Assembly (NCBI GenBank): GCA_950097015.1
Contig: CATNEN010000041.1
Span: 2,893,501 to 2,957,500, forward strand
DNA: 64,000 nucleotides
Direction: 5' to 3'
Origin: Macrostomum hystrix
Lineage: Eukaryota > Platyhelminthes > Macrostomidae
Shown one piece after another: positions 46,881-56,679 of the stretch. The position numbers and the translations under genes were made by a program. Numbering within the stretch: the first letter of the stretch is position 1; every line of letters begins with the position of its first letter. Below the pieces are notes generated by a model. The model saw only the letters and a list, made by a program, of their open reading frames with translations, was not told the origin of the DNA and ran no database searches.

Positions 46881-48212
46881 TCAGTCTTCAGTCCGCAGCG
46901 CCAGCCGAAGGCCATGTCTCTCCAAGCAGTCAGCGGGCATACAGAAGGCGGGATCGATGGTCTTAAGGCGGTCGCCGCCCAGCCGCAGCAGGGAGGCGCC
47001 CGCCAGGCCGAACAGGGTGTGGAACGGGTCGCAGAGGTCGCCGGGCCGGTCGGCGATGCCGCCAGCCTCGGGGTCCTGGGCGGCGCAGACGAAGCGCAGC
47101 AGCCGCTCGCCGGAGATCCAGGACAGCCGGCCCAGCATGGCCAGGGAGGCCAGCACCCACCAGGAGTAGCACACGTCAGGCAGCTTCTCCGGCCGGCCGT
47201 TCAGTCCGCCGCTGGCCAGCTGCCGCTCCGCCAGCCACAGCGCCGTGCGGTCCGCGTCCAACTCGTGCAGCCGGCCTAGGATAGTCAGGGCGCCCACGCA
47301 GCAGTACACCTGCCAGGGCGGAGCCAATCTTTAGTCTCCCACCTGTCTGATCCCCAGTTAAGCAGGCACCTCCCACCTGTCCTATCCCCAGTTGAGCAGT
47401 CAGCTCCCACCTGTCTGACCCCCAGTTGAGCAGTCAGCTCCCACCTGTCCCATCCCCAGTTGAGCAGTCAGCTCCCACCTGTCCCATCCCCAGTTGAGCA
47501 GTCAGCTCCCACCTGTCCCGAGTGTGACTCGCTACCAGGCCGGGTGCCGAAGCCGCCGTCCCAGTTGGCGCATGCCAGGACGAAGTCGCCGGCCGCACGG
47601 ACGTCGACCAATTCTGCGAGACGGTCGCCGAGGCCCAGCAGGAACAGCGCGGCCAGGGCGCAGAAGCTGAAGCGGGTGTCCACCTCGCCCCATTTGTCGC
47701 CCTGGAAGCTGCCATCCGGGCGCTGTAGGCCGCGGACAAAAGCAGCGATGGCCTCCGAGTCCAGCGAGTCCCGCAGGTCGAACAGCAGGGCTACCTGGGG
47801 TGGGAGAAATCGATCACAGGAAAACGTAACAATTCTCATCTCAGGATCATTTGAGGTCTCCGAGCCCGTCCAGACCCACCTGCACTGCACTGAGTGTGTA
47901 CAGCAGGTGGCTGTCGTGACCTGGCGCCGGTCCGAAGCCACCGTCCGGCCTGGCGCAGTCGCGCAGGAAAGCGGCCGCGTCCATCCGCTGCCGCAGGTCG
48001 GGCAGGCGGCCCAGGAGGTCCAGGGCGCTGGCCGTCCAGTACAGACCGGACATTCGCAGGTACTCGGTCATCACGTACTCGTAGTTGTCCTCGCTGCTGC
48101 AGTACTGCAGCAGGAACTCCGCGTGCTTCTCGGGCAGCAGCTGGCTCGGCACCTCAGCCGGCAGCGTGATGTCGGTGGCCGGGCGGTGCTGCGGGACGGG
48201 TGGAAACGGCAT
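46881..48212 (-). CDS. RABGGTB: Rab geranylgeranyltransferase (GGTase-II) beta subunit
   Basis: Catalytic subunit that, with the alpha subunit and Rab escort protein, attaches geranylgeranyl groups to C-terminal cysteines of Rab GTPases. Exons 48212-47880, 47794-47513 and 47309-46881, all phase 0, give 347 residues (vertebrate 331). Conserved pieces: [73 protein letters not shown]. The zinc ligands are Asp250, Cys252 and His302, each 12 residues after the rat positions 238, 240 and 290, so the site looks intact. The start is uncertain. The ATG at 48212 is used here, but the perfect acceptor CCCGTCCCGCAG ends just before codon 9, so the mature message may begin at 48188 with an ATG supplied from upstream. 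Confidence 0.95.
47335..47512. repeat. 34-bp minisatellite with donor copies, RABGGTB intron 2
   Basis: Five copies of a 34-bp unit. On the minus strand each includes GACAGGTGGGAG, or a one-base variant of it, the same as the exon 2 end and donor at 47513. Confidence 0.93.
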
Positions 48213-48289
48213 TGTCAACAAATGCAGAGTAACCGCCCGGCAACCGCATAGCAATCGCTATAGATAATAGCAGCAGAGCTACCGCACAA

Positions 48290-48640
48290 AACCCACAGAG
48301 GTACCACTCGAAACCCACAGAGCTACCACTCGAAACCCACAGAGCTACCACTCGAAACCCACAGAGCTACCACTCGAAACCCACAGAGCTACCACTCGAA
48401 ACCCACAGAGCTACCACTCGAAAACCACAGAGCTACCACTCGAAACTCGCATAGCAACCACATGAAACCCAAAGAGCTGCCACACGAAACCCACAGAGCT
48501 GCCACTCGAAACCCACAGAGCTACCACACGAAACCCACAGAGCTGCCACTCGAAACCCACAGAGCTACCACACGAAACCCACAGAGCTGCTACACGAAAC
48601 CCACAGAGATGCCACTCGAAACCCGCATAGAAACCACTAA
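48290..48640. repeat. 22-bp minisatellite upstream of RABGGTB
   Basis: About 15 copies of a 22-bp unit with core CACTCGAAACCCACAGAGCT. It begins about 80 bp upstream of the RABGGTB start. Confidence 0.95.
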
Positions 48641-48664
48641 GCAACTGATAAACTCGCATAGTAA

Positions 48665-49410
48665 CTGAAATAGAACTCAGAGACCTCAGATGTGCCAGGC
48701 AGTTCAATGCTTCAGAGACCTCAGATGTGCCAGGCAGTTCAATGCCTCAGAGACCTCAGATGTGCCGGGCAGTTCAATGCCTCAGAGACCTCAATTGTGC
48801 CAGGCAGTTCAATGCCTCAGAGACCTCAGTTGTGCCGGGCAGTTCAATGCCTCAGAGATCTCAGTTGTGCCGGGCAGTTCAATGCCTCAGAGATCTCAGT
48901 TGTGCCAGGCAGTTCAATGCCTCAGAGACCTCAATTGTGCCAGGCAGTTCAATGCCTCAGAGACCTCAGTTGTGCCGGGCAGTTCAATGCCTCAGAGACC
49001 TCAGATGTGCCAGGCAGTTCAATGCCTCAGAGACCTCAGATGTGCCAGGCAGTTCAATGCCTCAGAGACCTCAGATGTGCCAGGCAGTTCAATGCCTCAG
49101 AGACCTCAGATGTGCCAGGCAGTTCAATGCCTCAGAGACCTCAGATGCGCCAGGCAGTTCAATGCCTCAGAGACCTCAGTTGTGCCGGGCAGTTCAATGC
49201 CTCAGAGACCTCAATTGTGCCAGGCAGTTCAATGCCTCAGAGACCTCAATTGTGCCAGGCAGTTCAATGCCTCAGAGACCTCAGTTGTGCCAGGCAGTTC
49301 AATGCCTCAGAGACCTCAGTTGTGCCGGGCAGTTCAATGCCTCAGAGACCTCAATTGTGCCAGGCAGTTCAATGCCTCAGAGATCTCAGTTGTGCCGGGC
49401 AGGTCAGTTC
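48665..49410. repeat. 35-bp minisatellite
   Basis: About 21 copies of a 35-bp unit with core AGAGACCTCAGATGTGCCAG followed by GCAGTTCAATGCCTC. Open in all three forward frames; not coding. Confidence 0.95.
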
Positions 49411-50400
49411 AGTTTCGACAGGAACAAAATAAAGACAATTTTATCGGCTGATTCCGACGAAGAAAAAATGGAACCCTATATTACTAAAGGAAATTGCTTA
49501 GAAAAGGGAATTAATGGCGTACATTTTACGAATAGTTTAACTAGAAAACTTTGATGAGATGAAATAAACTAAAGAACTCACCCGGATCAGTGAATAGCAC
49601 TTGATAAATAACTTTAGCGCCCAGGTGGAGGGCTAGAATGAGTTTATTAACCAAACGGAGCATAGAATGGAAGGCATCAGCATGCGCAGGTCAACACCGT
49701 ATATATCAAAGTAGCAACAAAGACTTGTGTGGTGTGGGTTACAAAAATTCGGAGAGCAGCTGCCCCAACTCCATCTAATGGCAAGAGCTACAGAGAACTG
49801 AGTTAGCATTGAGAATACGCAGAATACATGCGAATAGCGGACAGCTGGTAAGACACAAAGACTGCATGCCGATTGCTAAAAATGAGGCCGCAATACTTGT
49901 AAAAACTGCACAACAGCATAAATAGAAGCTGCAAAATAGCTGCAGTTTGTTTGTTATTATGCAAGGACAGACAATAAACACGGAAGACTAGCACGGTTAG
50001 GCGTCAAAAATGTACTTTTAGCGCTGCAAAAAGGCCTGCGCAGAGTTTGGTAAACAAATGAAAAAACTGCGTAAAATTCTGAACTTGCCTCTGCCATACT
50101 ACTGAAAAAGGTAGTAATCTCAGCAACTAACATTTGTATGCGAATTGTCAGCAGAATCAGATGTACACATAACTAGGTACATCACAAAGTAAGCACTAGA
50201 TTCTCTCCTACTTTTTAAAACAAAATAATTGAATAATCAGCAAAGTCTCCGAACGCGATTGCTCAAATGAATCACACTTCATGAAATCACTGAAAACCAG
50301 CAAATCGAAAAGTTTCTCCGATGAAAACGACCAATTTTACCAGTTCATCAAAGACTATGAAGGGAATGACCGGATGATCGCCCCCTTCCCCGCCAGTCCC
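49411..50400. other. Spacer between RABGGTB and the Ca-ATPase
   Basis: AT-rich unique sequence with no recognisable gene. The part next to 50404 is the 3'UTR side of the ATPase gene. Confidence 0.45.
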
Positions 50401-50404
50401 CGAG

Positions 50405-53400
50405 TCACACGCAGCTCTCGCCGGAGTGCGGCTTGCGGGCTCGCAGGAGGCCGCCGAGTCCCAGCGGGCCGAGCAGCCGGCGGCAGAGGCTGAGGCGGTG
50501 GCGGTGCAGCAGCTTGGACAGCTCGGAGATCCAGAACACGCTGGAGCTCAGGCTGAGCAGGAACAGCAGGTCTGCGATGAGCAGTGAACAATATGATAAA
50601 TATTTCACCTGAATCAGTAACTGAGAAACTGCCCTAAATATTGGGATCTTCAACCTGAAACTTAAAATATTCAACCTGAATCTTAAAATATTTAACCTGA
50701 ATCTTAGAATATTCAACCTGAATCTTAGAATCCTCCACCTAAATCTTATAATCCTCCACCTAAATCTTATAATCCTCCACCTGAATCTTATAATCTTAAA
50801 CCTGAATCTTAGAATCTTCAACCTGAAACTTAAAATATTCAACCTGAATCTTAAAATATTTAACCTGAATCTTAGAATATTCAACCTGAATCTTAGAATC
50901 CTCCACCTGAATCTTAGAATCCTCCACCTGAATCTTAGAATTCTCCACCTGAGTCTTATAATCTTCAACCTCAATCTTAGAATATTCAACCTGAATCTTA
51001 GAATCTTCAACCTGAATCTCACCCAGTGCGGACAGCGCCTCGGTCTGGAAAACAGCCTGGAAGGGCGGGCAGTAGATGACGAGCAGCTGGCCGATGAGGG
51101 ACATGCCCACGGACAGGCAGAAGGCGCGGTTGGTCAGCAGGCCGATCTGGAAGACGGACTTGGACTTTGAGCGGCAGGACAGCGCATTGAACATGTCGAA
51201 CAGCACGAAGCAGGTGAAGGTCATGGTTGTGTCCCGCGGCGTCACCCGGTTGTCGCTCATCTCGCGGTAGAACACGAACAGTGTGCCGGCCACGATGACG
51301 GTGGCGGAGCGGAGGACGCCGAGCAGCATGGTCGGCGGCAGCACTGGCTCCGAAGCGCGTCGAGGCGGCCGGCGCCGAATCTCTGGGTCCAGCGGCTCCA
51401 GGCCGAGCGACTGCGCCGGCGGACCATCCATCAGGATGTTAATCCACAGGATCTGCATGGCGTTCAGCGGGCTCGGCAGGCTGAACAGCGTCGCCATGGC
51501 AACCAGCGACAGGGCGGCCACGCTGGTGGACAGCTGGAAGCGGATGAAGCAGCGGATGTTGTGGAAGATGGCCTTGCCCTCCTCCACCGCGCACAGGATG
51601 GTGCGGAAGCTGTCGTCCGTCAGGATCATGTCAGCCGCCTCCATGGCCACCTCCGTACCCGACAGGCCCATCGCCACGCCGATGTCCGCCGCCTTCAGTG
51701 CCACCGCGTCGTTGACGCCATCTCCTGTCATGGCCACCACCCGGCCGGCCGCCTAAAGAATTTCCGAATTCGATAAAAATCGCTTCATAGACAAAATTGA
51801 GGCGTCTCTGACCAGTTGGAGCTCTTGTAAAACCTCCCGGTGCTCGGTGTCTGCTATTAAAGCCTGATAAGTAGGGTGTCTGCCATCGGGTGTTTGGAAG
51901 GTGGGGCGTCTCTGACCAGTTGGAGCTCTTGTAAAACCTCCCGGTGCTCGGTGTCTGCTATTAAAGCCTGATAAGTAGGGTGTCTGCCATCGGGTGTTTG
52001 GAAGGTGAGGCGTCTCTGACCAGTTAGAGCTCTTGTAAAACCTCCCGGTGCTCGGTGTCTGCTATTAAAGCCTGATAAGTAGGGTGTCTGCTATCGGGTG
52101 TTTGGAAGGTGAGGTGTCTGCCATCGGTTGTTTGGTAGGTGAGGTGTCTGCCATCGGTTGTTTGGTAGGTGAGGTGTCTGCCATCGGGTGTTTGGAATGT
52201 GAGGTGTCTGCCATCGGGTGTTTGGAAGGTGAGGTGTCTGCCATCGGTTGTTTGGAAGGTGAGGTGTCTGCCATCGGGTGTTTGGAAGGTGAGGTGTCTG
52301 CCATCGGGTGTTTGGAAGGTGAGGTGTCTGCCATCGGGTGTTTGGAAGGTGAGGTGTCTGCCATCGGGTGTTTGGAAGGTGAGGTGTCTGCCATCGGGTG
52401 TTTGGAAGGTGAGGTGTCTGCCATCGGGTGTTTGGAAGGTGAGGTGTCTGCCATCGGGTGTTTGGAAGGTGAGGTGTCTGCCATCGGTTGTTTGGAAGGT
52501 GAGGTGTCTGCCATCGGTTGTTTGGAAGGTGAGGTGTCTGCCATCGGGTGTTTGGTAGGTGAGGTGTCTGCCATCGGGTGTTTGGAAGGTGAGGTGTCTG
52601 CCATCGGGTGTTTGGTAGGTGAGGTATCTGCCATCGGGTGTTTGGAAGGTGAGGTGTCTGCCATCGGGTGTTTGGTAGGTGAGGTGTCTGCAATTGGGTA
52701 TCTCGAAGGTGGAGTGTCTGGAAGGTGGGGTCTCCACTTTGCTATGGAGTGTCCTACTTCACGCACTTCAGCTGAGTAGCCTGGTCAGGCCGGCCCACCT
52801 GGAAGGCTCGCACAATTTTGTTCTTGTGCCGCGGGCTGGTCCGGTAGAAAATGCGGGCCTCGGCAATGCGGGCATCACCGGCCGCCATGCCGTCCAGCTG
52901 GTCGCCGCTGATTGGCTGCAGCGGGTCGCCGGCCTCGCAGCCGCCAGCCAGGCCGATCTGTCGCGCCACAGCGCAGGCCGTCTCGGCCGAGTCTCCGGTA
53001 ACCATGGCAACAATCACGCCGGATTCACGCAAGCAGGCGACGGCCTCGCGAACACCGGGCCGCGGTGGGTCCAGCAGGCCGAGGAGGCCGCAGAACACGA
53101 GCCCACCGCTGCCACCACCGTCGGGACGCTCGCAGTTGCCAGCCGCGGCGGCCAGCACGCGAAGGCCGCGGGCGCCCATGCGGGCCGCCTGAGCGGCGAA
53201 GGCGGCTGCCGCTGCTGACGTCATCGGGGCGGGCTGGCCGGAGGGTGCCCAGTAGGAGCCGCAGCGGGAGAGCAGGCGGTCCGGGGCGCCTTTGGCCAGC
53301 AGCAGGGCGGCCTCCTGCGGCTGCTGAGGTGCGCGAAATTTTCCAACGGGCTGCACATGCACTTCGGTAGAGATTTGAAATCGCAGTCCAATGTCCCAGC

Positions 53401-56400
53401 CCCACAGTACTCACAGCCCGCCTCTCGCACTTCACCATCATCACTTTCGTGTCCGAGTTAAACGGCCATTCGTGCAGACGAATGAATTCAGAGCGAAGTC
53501 CGCGAGCATCGAGCTGAGGATGGAGAAAGGGTATTCTCGAGCTGGCAATGACCTAACGAGCGGCTAAGGAGCGGAGGGCAATAACCTAGCGAGTTGCTGA
53601 GGGGAGGGCAAATGACCAACCGAGTTGCTGAGGAGGGGAGGGCAATGACCAACCGAGTTGCTGAGGAGGGGAGGGAAATGACCAACCGAGTTGCTGAGGA
53701 GGGGAGGGAAATGACCAACCGAGTTACTGAGGAGGGGAGGGCAAATGACCTAACGAGCGGCTAAGGAGCGGAGGGCAATGACCAACCGAGTTGCTGAGGA
53801 GGGGAGGGCAATGACCAACCGAGTTGCTGAGGAGGGGAGGGCAAATGACCTACCGAGTTACTGAGGAGAGGAGGGCAATGACCAACCGAGTTGCTGAGGA
53901 GTGGAGGGCAAATGACCTAACGAGCGGCTAAGTAGCGGAGGGCAATGACCAACCGAGTTACTGAGGAGGGGAGGGCAATGACCTACCGAGTTGCTGAGGA
54001 GGGGAGGGCAATGGCCTACCGAGTTGCTGAGGGAAGCGTATGTCCAACAATCGAGGGTCAAAATCATAATGCAAGAAGTAGATATGAGATACTGAGAGCA
54101 TTTTGTCAGCGGCAAGCAGACAGTCTTCATGCAGGCCCCACCTGTCCTCCAGCTAAAGCTGTCTCCAACGCACAGGTTCCTGGGCCGCATTGTTGCTGGG
54201 CAAACAAAGGGACTGATCCAGATCAGCCAGCTGAGAGTCCAGTGCACAGCGGGCTGGCTGGGAGCTGCCAGGACCCACCGCAAAGGTGGCTTGAAGCCTT
54301 CAGTGCGGTCTGTCTAAACATTGCTATCTATTATTGTAGAGAGAACCTGCACAATGCAATAAATTCTTGGCTAAAATCCTTATGACCCACGGAGATCCTT
54401 TGTTAAAAATGTTTTTAACTTTCTTCTGGCAACCGTTGAATTTCTGCAGTGGAGTTTCTGACAATGCGACACACTTGTGGCATTATTAAACCTGCGAAAT
54501 AATCATAATTATGATACTGCTCTATTGACATATGAGCAGGCAAGTCTGCTTTTAATGTGCCTTGTCAGTACATGGGTCTTTGTCAACGGGCCAGCCTCGC
54601 CCTGTCCAGACTCAAACTGTCAAGCATGAGCAAACTTAAACTGTACAGCATGAGCGGACACAAACTGTATAGCATGAGCGGACACAAACTGTATAGCATG
54701 GGCAGACTCACCTTGTCAAGCATGAGCAGACACAAACTGTACAGCATGAGAAAACTGAGAATGTCAAGAATGAACGGACACAAACCGTAAAGCATGAGCG
54801 GACACAAGCTGAATAGCATGAACGGATACAAGCCGCATAGCATGAGCGGACACAAGCCGAATAGCATGAGCGGACACAAACCCAAAAGCATAAGCAGACT
54901 CACCCTGCCAAGCATGAGCAGCAGAGCTGCCTCAGTCGGCTGTCCGAGCACCTGGCCATCGGGCGCCACCTCGGCGTCGTTGCAGGCGGCGCAGACGGCG
55001 CAAAGCCAGCGCAGCGCTGGAGTCGCGCTCGAAAGCGACAGCCGCAGCCGCTGCCCGCCACCGCTGCTGCCTCCGTCGTCAACCGCAAAGCTAAGTCCGT
55101 CAACGTCAGCGGCTAGACCATCGGAGGCTTCAATGCGAGCCACGGTCATCTCGTTCAGCGTGAGAGTGCCAGTCTTGTCGGACAACACCGCCGTCACGCA
55201 GCCCAGCGTCTCCACGGCCGGCAGCCGCTTCACCACGGCGTTCCGCCGGGCCATGCGCATGACGCCGATGGCCAGGGTGACCGTCACCACAATGGGCAGG
55301 CCCTCAGGAATAGCCGCCACCGCCAGGCTGACGCCAATCTGCAGAGTCTCCAGTAGCGGGCGGCCCTGCGCCAGGCCGATGACCACGATGCAGGCGATGA
55401 TGCAGAGGCTGCCGAGGCTAAGCTGTCTGCCCAGGCGGTCCATGCTGCGCTGCAGCGGCGTTCTTGGAGCTTCGGCCTCCTGCATCGCCCGGTAGACGTC
55501 GGCGAAAGCACTGTCACCGCCGGTGGCAACGACAAGGCCGCGGCCGAAGCCGGAGCGGACCAGGGTGCCTGTGAAGGCGCAGTTGGCGCGGCTGCTGAGC
55601 TCGCAGGAGGCCTCGCGAGGCTCCGACGGCAAAGGCGGCTGCAGAGACGATTTGGAACAGCCACTTGAGGAGTCGGCGATCAGCGAGGCCTTGTCAGAGC
55701 AGCCTGCTGCATCGGTGGGAACTGAGGCGGTCTTCAGCACTGGCTCAGTCTCGCCTGAGGGTCAAAGTGAGCATTTGTACTTAAGAATTGGAACTCTGGG
55801 ATCAAGGCAATGCCTTTCTCATATCTAAGTGTGCACTTGTACTTGAGAATTGGAACTCTGGCATCAAGGCAATGCCTTTCTCATATCTAAGTGTGCACTT
55901 GTACTTGAGAATTAGAACTCTGGCATCAAGGTAATGCCTTTCTCATATCTAAGTGTGCACTTGTACTTGAGAATTGGAACTCTGGCATCAAGGTAATGCC
56001 TTTCTCATATCTAAGTGTGCACTTGTACTTGAGAATTGGAACTCTGACATCAAGGTAATGCCTTTCTCAATACTAATGCTATCTAAGCCGGTCTGGCTCA
56101 CCCGTGAAGCTGGACTCGTCGATATGCAGGTCGGCGCACTCCACCAGGCGCAGGTCGGCTGGCACGCGGGAGCCGACGCTAAGCCTCACAAGATCGCCGG
56201 GAACGAGGTCCACGGCGTCCAGACTGCGCAGCTCGCCGCCGCGCACACACTCGCAGCGGTGCGGCAGCAGCCGCTTCAGTGCCGCCAGCGCCCGCTCGGA
56301 GCGCCACTCCTGCACGAAAGCCACGGAGACCACGATGACGATGGCCAGCGAGATGCTGACGGCGTTGTCAAGTTGGCGCATGCACAGACTGGCCAGGGCA

Positions 56401-56663
56401 GAGCATAGCAGCATGGCAATCATTGGGTCGCGGAACTGGCCGAGGTAGCGCTGCCACAGCGGCTCCGGCTGCGGCGCCGGCAGCTCGTTTGGTCCCAGCT
56501 GAAGCAGCCGGCGCTGCGCCTCCGCAAGGGACAAGCCGTCCGCCAAGCTGCTGCCCAGCTGCTCGGCCAAGGATGAAGCGCTTCGCCGACTGGCTTCTGG
56601 CAAGCTCAGCCGCTGCCAGGGGCGCTGCTTCGGCTGCTGCTGCTGCTGAGGCGACGATTCCAT
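50405..56663 (-). CDS. ATP2C1: Secretory-pathway Ca2+/Mn2+-transporting P-type ATPase (SPCA)
   Basis: Golgi pump that moves Ca2+ and Mn2+ into the lumen using ATP. Minus-strand exons 56663-56102, 55754-54904, 53513-53415, 53323-52799, 51752-51023 and 50571-50405 join in frame to 977 residues (human SPCA1 about 920-950). Motifs in order: SSFTGETEPV in the actuator domain, PEGLP in M4 (about residue 337), the phosphorylated Asp380 in [16 protein letters not shown] in the nucleotide domain, [26 protein letters not shown], and [13 protein letters not shown] in M6, which points to SPCA rather than SERCA or PMCA. The N-terminus has a short Gln run, and a Ser/Pro-rich insert of about 25 residues follows the TGE loop. 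The ATG lies 5 nt after an acceptor. I cannot separate ATP2C1 from ATP2C2; invertebrates usually have one SPCA. Confidence 0.96.
50640..51022. repeat. 21-bp minisatellite in ATPase intron 5
   Basis: About 18 copies of a 21-bp unit with core CCTGAATCTTAGAATATTCA. On the coding strand the array begins within the donor itself (GTGAGATTCAGGTTGAAG). Confidence 0.95.
51800..52695. repeat. 104-bp and 30-bp nested repeats in ATPase intron 4
   Basis: Three copies of a 104-bp unit (starting at about 51801, 51905 and 52009) lead into about 20 copies of a 30-bp unit with core GAGGTGTCTGCCATCGGGTG. The 104-bp unit itself contains one 30-bp unit. Confidence 0.95.
53545..54035. repeat. 33-bp minisatellite in ATPase intron 2
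   Basis: About 15 copies of a 33-bp unit with core GAGTTGCTGAGGAGGGGAGG followed by GCAATGACCAACC. Confidence 0.95.
54595..54903. repeat. 24-bp minisatellite derived from exon 2 end, ATPase intron 2
   Basis: About 13 copies of a unit with core AGCATGAGCGGACACAAACT. One copy near 54705-54730 repeats the exon 2 end with its donor (minus strand CATGCTTGACAAGGTGAGTC, compared with CATGCTTGGCAGGGTGAGTC at the real junction). Confidence 0.93.
55770..56080. repeat. 62-bp tandem repeat filling ATPase intron 1
   Basis: Five copies of a 62-bp unit with core CTTGTACTTGAGAATTGGAA. It fills nearly all of the 347-nt intron. Confidence 0.95.
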
Positions 56664-56679
56664 GGCGGCTGTGGGAGTT

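Noticed and set aside
48690-49554. Three overlapping ORFs of about 250-275 codons
   Set aside because: Frames through the 35-bp minisatellite, no unique protein content.
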